This document shows, one piece after another, positions 36,343 through 45,249 of a stretch of DNA of 54,207 nt. The notes under the pieces were generated by a model. That model did not search any database, had not been told where the DNA came from, and saw only the letters and a program-made list of their open reading frames with translations. The translations under genes were made by a program, and so were the position numbers. How positions within the stretch are numbered: position 1 is the first letter of the stretch; every line of letters starts with the position of its first letter. The stretch lies in the NCBI GenBank assembly GCA_018335675.1, contig JAGXRQ010000096.1, forward strand, positions 1-54,207. The letters run 5' to 3'. Source of the DNA: Bacteroidota bacterium. GTDB lineage: Bacteria > Bacteroidota > Bacteroidia > Bacteroidales > UBA7960.

Positions 36343-36500
36343 ACAAAAAAATATTAAAAAGTTGCTCAATCGAATGTCAAAATTAATCAACTCTGCAATT
36401 TATAAAAAATTGCAATGCAATGAATTATAATTATCAAAATCACAAACATATTTAAACTACCTTGTTTTTTTTTATGAATTTCATTTTTTACCTTTGGAGC

Positions 36501-37562
36501 ATGGTCATTATAAGAATATTACTATATCCTATCTCATTGCTATACGGACTAGCAGTGCTAATTCGAAACAAACTATTTGATTGGGGAGTTTTAAAGAGTG
36601 TTGAATTTGGCATTCCAGTTATAGGAGTTGGAAATTTAAGTACAGGCGGCACCGGCAAGACTCCACATGTAGAATATCTGGTTTCTTTATTAAAAAATGA
36701 ATACAAAATTGCGGTATTAAGCAGGGGATATAAAAGAAAAACAAAAGGCTTTTTTGTTGCAGATGAAAATTCTACCGCATTTGAAATTGGTGACGAACCT
36801 TTACAAGTTCATCAAAATTTTCCTGACATAATTGTTGCAGTTGATGAAAAAAGGGTTCATGGTATAACACTTTTGAAACAAAATTTCCCGGAAGTAGATT
36901 TGATAATACTTGATGATTCTTTTCAGCACAGATATGTGAAGCCGAGGTTAAATATCTTACTAACTGATTATTACAAGATGTTTAACAATAACTTTTTGTT
37001 GCCAACCGGAAATTTACGAGAGCCAAGGTCAAATGCAAAAAGAGCGGATGCATTAATAATTTCAAAAACCCCGGAAATATTTTCACCACTTGACAGAAAG
37101 CTAATTACAAATAAATTACTTCCATATAAAACAAAAAACATTTTCTTTTCTTATGTAAAATACAAAAGCTGGGAACCACATACAGAGGAGGCAAGAAAAC
37201 ATTCTAAATGCAAATTCAAAACTATCTTTTTAGTTACTGGGATAGCAAATCCTACTGCAATAGAGGAGCATCTGAAAAGACAGTGTAATGAACTAATCTG
37301 TTTTCACTATTCAGATCATCATAACTTTAAAAAAGAAAACATTAAAAAGCTAATAGAAAAATTTCATAATACATATTCAGGTTCTAAGGTAGTTATTACT
37401 ACTCAGAAAGACTATATGCGTTTGCAAAAGCAGGAATTATGGGATTTATTAAAAGACTTGCCGGTTTTTACCATACCAATAGAGATAGAGTTGCATAACA
37501 AAGACAAAAAAGCCTTTGATGAGTTTGTAAAAAAATCGATAAAGAATTCTCCAAAACATTAA
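36501..37562 (+). CDS. lpxK: tetraacyldisaccharide 4'-kinase
   Basis: The approximately 353-residue inner-membrane kinase adds the 4'-phosphate of lipid A. An N-terminal amphipathic helix (RILLYPISLLYGLAV) precedes Walker A GNLSTGGTGKTPHVEYL, and LSRGYKR, LILDDSFQHRYV and DYMRL-type motifs follow. A TTG at 36462 or ATG at 36474 would give longer forms, but their added residues are not typical; ATG 36501 (MVIIRILLYP) fits the family. TACCTTTG (36489-36496) lies only 4 bases before that ATG. It shows that the host makes lipid A. Confidence 0.93.
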   Translation: MVIIRILLYPISLLYGLAVLIRNKLFDWGVLKSVEFGIPVIGVGNLSTGGTGKTPHVEYLVSLLKNEYKIAVLSRGYKRKTKGFFVADENSTAFEIGDEPLQVHQNFPDIIVAVDEKRVHGITLLKQNFPEVDLIILDDSFQHRYVKPRLNILLTDYYKMFNNNFLLPTGNLREPRSNAKRADALIISKTPEIFSPLDRKLITNKLLPYKTKNIFFSYVKYKSWEPHTEEARKHSKCKFKTIFLVTGIANPTAIEEHLKRQCNELICFHYSDHHNFKKENIKKLIEKFHNTYSGSKVVITTQKDYMRLQKQELWDLLKDLPVFTIPIEIELHNKDKKAFDEFVKKSIKNSPKH

Positions 37563-37588
37563 CTTTGTGACCACAAAAAACAAAGTTC

Positions 37589-38389
37589 ATGACTATTACA
37601 GTATTTTTAGGGCTATTTTTCCCAGTTATTATTTCCGGCCTCAGCATATTTTTATTCAGACTATGCAATAAAAACTTAAAGCTACTCGTGGCCTTTAGCG
37701 GTGCTTTTTTACTATCACTGACTTTCAATGAATTATTGCCTCATATTTTCAGTGGGGCTGAAGTAGCTTGTGATCATGGGCATGCACACAATCACAGCAG
37801 CCACATGCATACTCATTTCAATACAATGGGAATGTTTATTTTATTGGGGTTTTTTATACAGCTATTATTAGATTATATCACTAAAGGTGTTGAACATGGT
37901 CATGTGCATTCAAAGTGTCCTGAACATGGCAGTCATGAGCGCGATGTTAAAGAAGGAATTTCATATATCCCGGTAATGTTCGGTTTGTGTTTGCATTCAT
38001 TTCTCGAAGCCATGCCTTTGGCGGAAGGTTTTTCTCTTGCTCAGATTCAAAATCAGCTATTAATTGGAATTATCATTCACAATATTCCTTTGGCAATTGT
38101 TTTAATGAGTTTGTTTATGCAGAACAAAATATCTAAGTTAAAATCTATTTTTCTTCTTTCAATATTTGCTTTAGCGGGACCGGCAGGAGTATTAGCATCT
38201 GATTTATTAGGTTCTCATATTATACAAGACATGGACACCTTTTTCAAGATATCCATGTCGATAGTTGTTGGGATATTTTTGCATATATCCACTACAATAT
38301 TATTTGAGGCAGATGAAGCTCACAGTTTTAATTACAAAAAGTTTGGTGTAATTATTTTAGGAGCACTTTTGGCACTAATACATTTTTAA
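37589..38389 (+). CDS. ZIP family metal transporter
   Basis: A 266-residue transporter with about eight membrane helices. Two His-rich cytoplasmic-type loops (DHGHAHNHSSHMHTH near 64-78 and HGHVHSKCPEHGSHE near 109-123) and the ZIP metal site LHSFLEAMPLAEGF and HNIPLAIVL are seen. Likely zinc or another divalent metal. TAACTTTG (37560-37567), overlapping the lpxK stop, is a -7 candidate 22 bases upstream. Its stop codon overlaps the stop of convergent nrdJ (4 bases shared). Confidence 0.9.
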   Translation: MTITVFLGLFFPVIISGLSIFLFRLCNKNLKLLVAFSGAFLLSLTFNELLPHIFSGAEVACDHGHAHNHSSHMHTHFNTMGMFILLGFFIQLLLDYITKGVEHGHVHSKCPEHGSHERDVKEGISYIPVMFGLCLHSFLEAMPLAEGFSLAQIQNQLLIGIIIHNIPLAIVLMSLFMQNKISKLKSIFLLSIFALAGPAGVLASDLLGSHIIQDMDTFFKISMSIVVGIFLHISTTILFEADEAHSFNYKKFGVIILGALLALIHF

Positions 38390-41094
38390 GAGCATTTGCT
38401 TTCTCCACAGCTTGTGCAAACTAGGCAACCTTCCTGGTAAATTACTGACTCCTGGTTGCATTTACTGCATAGGCATTTTGAAGCTTTTGTTCCATTAGGA
38501 ATAAATTTCTTTAAAGCTCTTACCATACCATTTTTCCATGTATGAAGATGATCACTATCGAGGTTAAGATTTTCTATTATTCCGACAACTTTAGCTATTG
38601 GCATACCATGTCTTAAGATTCCGGAAATTAGTTTTGCATAATTCCAGAATTCTTTATTGAATGATCTGCTAAGCGCCTCTATAGTAACTTTGTATCCGTC
38701 AAGGTCTTTAAATCTGAAGTCATATCGTTTTTCACCATCTTCCGTAATTGTTTTAATAACCCATCCTTTTTCAACGTAAGGAGGAAGATAAAAACCTTCA
38801 GCTTTACCGGTAAATATTTCGTATGGTCTGTCGTTAAGAACACCAACAACAGCAATCCATTTTTCTGAATTATTATTAAACCTAACAATTTCAGCTTCAA
38901 GAACTTTAGGTCTTTTTGGAGCATTAGTTTCTTTAAACTCAATTTCGGAATTATCTTTCTTTTTAGAGTCTTTAACTAATACGCCAGATCTTGAACCATC
39001 TCTGTAAACAGTAACACCTTTACATCCGCTTTCCCAAGCTGTGCGATAAATATCTCCTACAAGGTCTTCAGTAACTTCATTAGGGATATTAACAGTAACA
39101 CTTATAGAATGGTCGACCCATTTTTGAACTGCACCTTGCATCTTCACTTTTGCAACCCAGTCAACATCATTAGCAGTAGCTTTATAGTATGGAGATTGTT
39201 TAATAACATCCTCTAATTCTTGATCTTTAAGATGTTTAAATGCTTCAACATCATATCCATTTACTTCAAGCCATTGTTCGAATTTATGATGAAAAACATT
39301 AAATTCTTCCCAATGGTCGCCAACTTCATCAACAAAATCAACTCTAACATTTTTATCGTTAGGATTAACCTTTTTTCTTCTTTTATAATTGACCATAAAA
39401 ACTGGCTCGATTCCAGAGGTAGTTTGAGTCATAAGAGAAACGCTTCCTGTTGGAGCAATTGTAAGCAATGCAACATTTCTACGGCCAAACTTTTGCATTT
39501 TCTCATACAAATCAATATCGGCTTCTTTAATTCTTCTGATGAAAGGATTGTCTTTCTCTTTATTCGTGTCATAAATTGGGAAAGCACCTCTTTCGGCAGC
39601 TAGATTTACACTTGCACGATATGACTCTATACAAAGAGTTTTGTGAATATTAACTGAGAAGTCAACTGCTTCATCTGATCCATATCTTAACCCAAGAGCA
39701 GCAAGCATATCCCCTTCAGCGGTGATGCCAATACCTGTACGTCTTCCTTCAATGCATTTATCCTTAATCTTCATCCAAAGTTCGGTTTCAACTCTTTTGG
39801 TATCTTCACTTTCAGGATCCGATTTAATTTTTTCTATTATTGCATCAATTTTTTCAAGCTCAAGGTCAATAATATTATCCATTATTCTTTGAGCATAGCT
39901 TATGTGTTCTTTGTAAAGATCGAAATCGAAGTATGCATTTGGTGTAAAAGGATTTTTAACGTATCCAAAAAGATTGACAGCAAGAAGACGACAGCTATCG
40001 TATGGGCATAAAGGAATTTCGCCACACGGGTTTGTTGAAACAGTTTTAAAACCTTTATCTGCATAACAATCGGGAACAGATTCTCTGATAATAGTATCCC
40101 AGAAGAGGATGCCAGGTTCGGCAGATTTCCATGCATTATGCACAATTTTCTTCCAAAGTTGTGTGGCATCAATTGATCTTTTAGCTTTAGGATTATTGCT
40201 ATCGATTGGATACTGTTGTTCAAATTTACTATTACTAACAACCGATCTCATAAAATCGTCAGTAATTTTCACTGACACATTTGCTCCGGTAACTTTGCCT
40301 TCTTCAAGTTTAGCGTTGATAAAATCTTCGCTATCAGGATGTTTAATAGAAACGCTAAGCATAAGCGCTCCTCTTCTGCCATCTTGCGCAACTTCTCTTG
40401 TTGAATTAGAATATCTTTCCATAAACGGCACCAATCCTGTAGAAGTAAGTGCTGAGTTTTTCACAGGGCTACCTTTAGGTCTGATATGAGAAAGATCATG
40501 CCCAACGCCTCCTCTTCTTTTCATAAGTTGCACCTGTTCTTCATCGGTTTTCATAATGCCGCCGTATGAGTCGGCGTTATTTGAATGTCCGATAACGAAG
40601 CAGTTCGACAAAGAACCGATTTGAAATGGATTGCCAATACCAGCCATAGGACTTCCTTGAGGCACAATATAATTGAACCTTTCAAGAAGAGAAAAAATCT
40701 TTTCAGCAGAAACTGGATTTGGATACTTTTTATCAATTCTGGCAATTTCTTTTGCAATTCTTCTGTGCATATCATCAGGAGTAGTCTCATAGATATTGCC
40801 TTCAGAATCTTTTAAAGCATACTTATTAACCCAAACACTAGCAGCAAGAGAATCGCCATTAAAGTACTCAGTAGTTTTAGCTAAAGCTTCCTGATAATCT
40901 ACCTTATTTGGATAATCTTCTTTTGTAGGATGTTTTAGCTCAGTTTTTTTAACCTGAGAGACAGATTTTGAGGCATTTTCGAAATCTAATTCTGGAAGTG
41001 TGCGATTTTCGAGCACCTCCTCATAAAGATTTTCTTCTCCGCTTTTGGTTAATAAATCATCTTTAACTTGCTGAACTGTTGTGTTGTTACTCAT
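38386..41094 (-). CDS. nrdJ: adenosylcobalamin-dependent ribonucleotide reductase (class II)
   Basis: The 902-residue enzyme makes deoxyribonucleotides using coenzyme B12. The catalytic barrel has STNPCGEIPLC and the PTGSVSLMTQTTSGIEP region; KGVTVYRDGSR is typical of the NrdJ branch. The C terminus has KCLCSKCNQES, then LVCTSCGESKC, a zinc/redox tail with several Cys for disulfide exchange. Length is in the range for the long form. No NrdAB or NrdD is in the window. I see no B12 riboswitch in the upstream 240 bases. Its 3' end overlaps the ZIP gene tail-to-tail. Confidence 0.95.
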   Translation of the reverse strand: MSNNTTVQQVKDDLLTKSGEENLYEEVLENRTLPELDFENASKSVSQVKKTELKHPTKEDYPNKVDYQEALAKTTEYFNGDSLAASVWVNKYALKDSEGNIYETTPDDMHRRIAKEIARIDKKYPNPVSAEKIFSLLERFNYIVPQGSPMAGIGNPFQIGSLSNCFVIGHSNNADSYGGIMKTDEEQVQLMKRRGGVGHDLSHIRPKGSPVKNSALTSTGLVPFMERYSNSTREVAQDGRRGALMLSVSIKHPDSEDFINAKLEEGKVTGANVSVKITDDFMRSVVSNSKFEQQYPIDSNNPKAKRSIDATQLWKKIVHNAWKSAEPGILFWDTIIRESVPDCYADKGFKTVSTNPCGEIPLCPYDSCRLLAVNLFGYVKNPFTPNAYFDFDLYKEHISYAQRIMDNIIDLELEKIDAIIEKIKSDPESEDTKRVETELWMKIKDKCIEGRRTGIGITAEGDMLAALGLRYGSDEAVDFSVNIHKTLCIESYRASVNLAAERGAFPIYDTNKEKDNPFIRRIKEADIDLYEKMQKFGRRNVALLTIAPTGSVSLMTQTTSGIEPVFMVNYKRRKKVNPNDKNVRVDFVDEVGDHWEEFNVFHHKFEQWLEVNGYDVEAFKHLKDQELEDVIKQSPYYKATANDVDWVAKVKMQGAVQKWVDHSISVTVNIPNEVTEDLVGDIYRTAWESGCKGVTVYRDGSRSGVLVKDSKKKDNSEIEFKETNAPKRPKVLEAEIVRFNNNSEKWIAVVGVLNDRPYEIFTGKAEGFYLPPYVEKGWVIKTITEDGEKRYDFRFKDLDGYKVTIEALSRSFNKEFWNYAKLISGILRHGMPIAKVVGIIENLNLDSDHLHTWKNGMVRALKKFIPNGTKASKCLCSKCNQESVIYQEGCLVCTSCGESKCS

Positions 41095-41132
41095 TTTGGG
41101 AATTATTTTTATAATATGTTTTGCAAAAAAAA

Positions 41133-41159
41133 ACCAAATTTATTCGGTCGAAATTTGGT
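41133..41159. promoter_or_regulatory. inverted repeat over the nrdJ -7 element
   Basis: ACCAAATTT (41133-41141) and AAATTTGGT (41151-41159) are a perfect 9-bp pair with a 9-base spacer. On the minus strand the left arm overlaps TAAATTTG (41142-41135), a -7 match about 41 bases before nrdJ. The arrangement suits a repressor operator. It does not match the NrdR box. Confidence 0.5.
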
Positions 41160-41340
41160 GTAAGATTTCCGAAGCGAAAATAAAAAACAAACCAACATAG
41201 ATTGGTAACATTATATTAACAATCATGTCAAGTTATAAACAAACGTTAATAAAGCGTTGTAAAAAAGAAAGTTATGTTTGGTCGAAAAAAAAGCTGCAAT
41301 TATGAGCAGTTTTACACATAAGCCTTTGAGTAATGGTTAG

Positions 41341-41766
41341 TTATAGCTCCCAAATAAGCTTTTTCCCAAATCCGAGTCTGTTGTCGGTCATTTTGATAAT
41401 TTTGGGAGAAATTGACCATAAAGTAGTTTCCATTAGACGTGCTATAGGAAATCTTTTCAAATATGCTTTCTCAGCGATTTTCAATTCATTTCCTTCCAAC
41501 TTTTTTATTTCTCCAGCAAACTGTATTCCTCTAATTAAACCTATAATTTTCGTCTCCAGAGCAATCGTACCCGAAACTTTGTTGGAAAAGCTCAAATTTT
41601 TTATATGTTTTGTAGAATTGTCGGATGTTATAATTAGCATATTTTCTTCTGGTAGGTATGCATAGAAGCAGCTGCAGCTCCAAGTTCCATCTTGGTCTAC
41701 TGTGGAAAGATTCAGGAGATGATGTTTCTTTATAAACTTAATGATTTTTTCGGGGACTGTGTTCAT
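41341..41766 (-). CDS. YhbP-like pyridoxamine-phosphate-oxidase-fold protein
   Basis: A 141-residue protein of the FMN-binding split-barrel group closest to YhbP/UPF0306: HHLLNLSTVDQDGTWSCSC near 15-33, MLIITSDNSTKHIKNL and VSGTIALETKIIGLIRGIQF. The family's cofactor and substrate are not known for this subgroup. It is separated from prfB by the TATAGGGG repeats and probably reads alone or at the end of the rng-recX-prfB transcript. Confidence 0.75.
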   Translation of the reverse strand: MNTVPEKIIKFIKKHHLLNLSTVDQDGTWSCSCFYAYLPEENMLIITSDNSTKHIKNLSFSNKVSGTIALETKIIGLIRGIQFAGEIKKLEGNELKIAEKAYLKRFPIARLMETTLWSISPKIIKMTDNRLGFGKKLIWEL

Positions 41767-41870
41767 GGGGTTAGGGTATTAGGGTATAGGGGTATAGGGG
41801 TATAGGGGTATAGGGGTATAGGGGTATAGGGTATAGGGGTATAGGGCATGGGGCATAGGGTGTAGGGTTT
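41767..41870. repeat. GTATAGGGG tandem repeat
   Basis: A 104-base array of about 11 copies of a 9-base unit, GTATAGGGG, with a central set of five to six exact copies (about 41784-41830) and decayed edges (GGGGCATAGGGTG). It starts one base after the YhbP-like start codon and ends 7 bases before the prfB stop. The G-rich strand is the plus strand here. It matches the 13650-13731 array in inverse orientation. Confidence 0.95.
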
Positions 41871-41877
41871 TATATAA

Positions 41878-42967
41878 TTAGATTTCTCCATATTCAATAA
41901 GGAATGCTTTTATAAACATATCTAAATCGCCATCCATAACACTTTGGACATTAGATGTTTCTACATTTGTCCTAAGGTCTTTTATCATTTTATAGGGGTG
42001 CATAACATACGACCGAATTTGGCTTCCCCATTCAATTTTCTTTTTAGTGCTTTCAATTTCCTGAAGTTTTTCTCTCTTCTTTCTTAGCTCAATTTCATAA
42101 AGTTGAGATTTGAGCATTTTGATAGCCTTCTCCCTATTTTGACCTTGAGAACGAGTCTCTTGGCATTCGACGATTAGTCCTGACGGAGCATGTCTTAATC
42201 TAACGGCAGTTTCGAGCTTGTTCACATTTTGTCCACCAGGACCGCTAGAACGATAAGTTTCCCATGTGATATCAGCGGGATTGATTTCAATTAGAATATT
42301 ATCGTCGATTACAGGATAAGCATAAACTGAGGCAAAAGAAGTATGTCGTTTATTATTTGCATCAAAAGGAGAAAGTCTGACAAGTCTATGCACACCGCTT
42401 TCACCTTTCAAATAGCCAAAAGCATATTCACCTTCAAACTCAATTGAAACAGACTTAAACCCCACAACATCACCTTCCTGCTCATCAATAATTTTAGTTT
42501 TATAATTGTTTTGCTCTCCCCATCTAAGGTACATTCTCATTAGCATATGCGCCCAATCCTGGCTTTCTGTTCCACCTGCACCTGAGTTGATATTCAGAAT
42601 AGCATTTAACTTATCTTCTTCCTTGCTAAGCATCTTTTTAAACTCAAGCTTTTCAAGAATTGTATTAGCAGTATTATATTGCTGCATAACTTCTTGTTCA
42701 GATGCTTCGTCGGCCTCATAAAATTCGCACAACACTTTGGTGTCTTCAACAGCAGCTTTCACTTCCGCAAAAGCCTTTGTCCATTTTTTTACTTCGTTTA
42801 AATTCTTAAGAAGTTCTTCGGCTTTTTTTGGGTCATTCCAAAAATCAGGATGTTTGGTTTTTTCTTCTTCTTCCTTTATTATTTGACACTTCTTATCAAT
42901 GTCAAAGAAACCTCCTCAGGGCATCAAGCCTTTTATCAAAGTTTTTTATATGTTCAGAGTAAATCAT
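41878..42967 (-). CDS. prfB: peptide chain release factor 2, with programmed +1 frameshift
   Basis: RF2 ends translation at UGA and UAA. The gene starts at ATG 42967; after 21 codons the frame meets TGA at 42904-42902, and a +1 shift joins it to the frame ending at 41878, giving about 362 residues, normal for RF2. The main part has the peptidyl-hydrolase motif SGPGGQNVNK and a family-typical start DIDKKCQIIKEEEEK. The frameshift is self-regulatory: with low RF2, ribosomes pause at TGA and shift. It lies in the rng-recX-prfB minus-strand group, 48 bases after recX. It is not a pseudogene. Confidence 0.95.
42901..42916 (-). promoter_or_regulatory. prfB frameshift signal
   Basis: On the minus strand AGGAGG (42916-42911), TTT, then CTT TGA C (42907-42901). 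This is the RF2 autoregulation signal: an internal Shine-Dalgarno-like AGGAGG three bases before the slip codon CTT, followed by TGA C. It is notable in a genome that rarely uses Shine-Dalgarno sites for starts. Confidence 0.95.
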
Positions 42968-43015
42968 ATTTTTATTGTATTGAGACGATATATTTAATAA
43001 AGCGAAAGTAATATT

Positions 43016-43504
43016 TTATTTGTCGGCAGTTAGATCTTTCAATATTCTAATGGAAATATCATTTTCATATCCTTTACCAATTAGATATTGTAGAGCTTTT
43101 TGGAATTTCAATTTTTTATCAGCGACTTTAATTTCTGATAACTTTTTTCCGGCAATCTTAGTTAAAATTTGCTGATAATCATCATCATCAATTTTATCAA
43201 TAGCTGATTTAATAACACTTTCATCAATGCCTCTATATTTAAGCTCAAGCAATATTTTTACTTTTCCCCAGTGATTATTTCTATTTTTTCCTATAGCGAA
43301 GGAATGCGCAAAATCGCTATCATTGAAGTAATTATACTCTTGAAGCTTATTAGATATCTTATTAGCAAGTTGCTGATTTGCTCCAAACTGTTTCAGTTTT
43401 TCAACAACTTCTCGAGAGTATCTTGGTTGATATGCACAAAATCTTGCAACTTTGTCAAATAGTTCTTGTTCAAGATTTGATTTTAAAGCATCAGACTTTC
43501 CCAT
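43016..43504 (-). CDS. recX: regulatory protein RecX
   Basis: A 162-residue RecX, which limits RecA filaments. The three-helix repeats show CAYQPRYSREVVEKLKQFG, YNYFNDSDFAHSFAIGKNRN and WGKVKILLELKYRGID. It follows rng by 26 bases and precedes prfB by 48 bases. recA itself is not in the window. Confidence 0.9.
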   Translation of the reverse strand: MGKSDALKSNLEQELFDKVARFCAYQPRYSREVVEKLKQFGANQQLANKISNKLQEYNYFNDSDFAHSFAIGKNRNNHWGKVKILLELKYRGIDESVIKSAIDKIDDDDYQQILTKIAGKKLSEIKVADKKLKFQKALQYLIGKGYENDISIRILKDLTADK

Positions 43505-43530
43505 GGCTTACAGATCTTTTATAAGCATGA

Positions 43531-45090
43531 TTAAATGTTTATTCCGTCGTCTTGCTTATTAAAAAAATGATATTCAAGAAACTGATAAGAAAACACAGGG
43601 ATTACTTTAATCCACTTTTTATATTTCAAAAACCACTTCCATCTTAAAGAAAAAACACCTTTAGTTATATAGGCATGAATAAAAGGATGAACTCTAAGAA
43701 TAAGTTTTTTTTCATTTTGCTCTTGAACCAGATATCTGATATTATTTTCAATTTCATCAACAAGGATAGAGCTTGGCTTAATTTCTCCGGTTCCACTGCA
43801 AGATGGACATTTTTCAAGAATTTCTATGTTAGTTTCGGTTCTAACTCTTTGGCGAGTAATTTGAACAAGACCAAACTTACTAGGAGGCAAGATATTATGT
43901 TTGGCTCTATCTTTCTTCATTTCCTCCCTCATTTTTTCAAACAACTTTCTACGGTTAATTGCAAGATTCATATCAATAAAATCAATTACAATTATTCCAC
44001 CCATGTCTCTAAGTCTTAATTGCCTGGCAATCTCTGTTGCAGCTTCAATATTAACATCAAGAGCATTTGTTTCCTGGCTGTTTTCTTTGTTAATTCTATG
44101 ACCAGAGTTAACGTCAATTACATGAAGTGCTTCGGTATGTTCAATAATAAGGTAAGTTCCCGATTTCATTGAAACAATTTTGCCGAAAGACGATCTTATT
44201 TGTTTTTCAACTCCAAAATGTTCGAAAATTGGTTCACTTCCTTTATAATATTTAAGAATATCTGCCTTTTCCGGGGCAATTGTTTTGATAAAGTCTTTTA
44301 ACTCCGCATACACTGTAGGATCATTAACATGAATATTGTTAAAAGATTCATTTAAAAGGTCTCTCAGAATAACACTACTACGATTGATTTCGTCTTGAAT
44401 TATTCTAGGAGGTTTTGCGAGGTTTAACTTTTCAACAACAGCATACCATTTGTCGACGAGACTGTTAAGGTCGGCAACAAGGTCGGCAACCATTTTACCT
44501 TCGGCAACAGTTCTAATAATAACGCCAAAATTTTTGGGTTTAATGCTTAGCACCAGCCTTTTTAGTCTGCTTTTCTCTTCAGGATTTTTTATTTTTTGAG
44601 AAACAGAAATTCTATCGGAGAAAGGTACTAAAACGAGAAACCTCCCTGCGAAACTAATTTCAGAAGTGATTCTTGGGCCTTTAGTTGAAATAGGTTCTTT
44701 AGCGATTTGAACTAAAACCGGCTGATTTGAGGAAAGAACACTTGAAATTTTTCCACTTTTATCAATATCTTTTTCAAGAATAAAATCATCCATTTTAGGA
44801 AGACCTGCTTTATTATTTATAGCCAATTTAGTGTATTTATTTAGGCTATTAATTTGAGGACCAAGATCTAGATAATGCAGAAAAGCATCTTTCTCGTATC
44901 CAACATCAATAAAAGCAGCATTAAGTCCGGAAATAATTTTTTTAACTTTTCCCAGATATATATCCCCAACAGAATAATTGTTATTTCTTTTATCCTTATG
45001 AAGCTCGACTAAAAGTTTATCCTCCATTAAAGCCATTGAGACTTCATTGAGTCCGGAGTCTAATATTAATTCTCTATTCACGATTTTCAA
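43531..45090 (-). CDS. rng: ribonuclease E/G family endoribonuclease
   Basis: The 519-residue single-strand endoribonuclease for rRNA and mRNA processing. An S1 RNA-binding domain lies near 36-125 (YSVGDIYLGKVKKIISGLNAAFIDVGYEKDAFLHY in two parts); catalytic Asp are in VIDVNSG and IIVIDFIDM; the zinc-link CPSCSGTGE (about 430-438) joins the dimer. It is RNase G-sized, without the long RNase E scaffold tail. It has its own promoter and lies downstream of HU and the bS22-like gene. Confidence 0.93.
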   Translation of the reverse strand: MKIVNRELILDSGLNEVSMALMEDKLLVELHKDKRNNNYSVGDIYLGKVKKIISGLNAAFIDVGYEKDAFLHYLDLGPQINSLNKYTKLAINNKAGLPKMDDFILEKDIDKSGKISSVLSSNQPVLVQIAKEPISTKGPRITSEISFAGRFLVLVPFSDRISVSQKIKNPEEKSRLKRLVLSIKPKNFGVIIRTVAEGKMVADLVADLNSLVDKWYAVVEKLNLAKPPRIIQDEINRSSVILRDLLNESFNNIHVNDPTVYAELKDFIKTIAPEKADILKYYKGSEPIFEHFGVEKQIRSSFGKIVSMKSGTYLIIEHTEALHVIDVNSGHRINKENSQETNALDVNIEAATEIARQLRLRDMGGIIVIDFIDMNLAINRRKLFEKMREEMKKDRAKHNILPPSKFGLVQITRQRVRTETNIEILEKCPSCSGTGEIKPSSILVDEIENNIRYLVQEQNEKKLILRVHPFIHAYITKGVFSLRWKWFLKYKKWIKVIPVFSYQFLEYHFFNKQDDGINI

Positions 45091-45121
45091 TTAGTTTGAA
45101 ATCATAATTACACTAATAACA

Positions 45122-45153
45122 CAAAAGTATAAGTGAAGTCAGGAGAGCCCAAA
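45122..45153 (-). promoter_or_regulatory. rng promoter
   Basis: On the minus strand TTTG (45153-45150), a 20-base spacer and TACTTTTG (45129-45122) are a full Bacteroidota promoter match. Transcription near 45115 gives a leader of about 25 bases before rng, so the 45176-45206 hairpin lies outside the rng transcript made from here. Confidence 0.75.
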
Positions 45154-45175
45154 AATATAGATTTATAAATAAAAC

Positions 45176-45206
45176 TACATAATACCTACCAAATAGGTAT
45201 TATGTA
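45176..45206 (-). terminator. 13-bp hairpin after the HU/bS22-like genes
   Basis: TACATAATACCTA (45176-45188) and its exact complement (45194-45206) form a 13-bp stem with a 5-base loop; on the minus strand GTTTTATTTAT follows. It is 44 bases after the bS22-like stop and upstream of the rng promoter, hence most likely a terminator or 3'-end stabiliser. Confidence 0.65.
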
Positions 45207-45249
45207 ATTTTATAAAAGGCAAGAAAATAAAACTCTGATTAAGAGCGAA

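Noticed and set aside
41095-41340. B12 riboswitch before nrdJ
   Set aside because: No cobalamin B12-box or multi-stem layout is seen in this gap.
41878-42967. prfB as a frameshifted pseudogene
   Set aside because: The break is exactly the conserved RF2 signal AGGAGG-TTT-CTT-TGA-C, so it is programmed.
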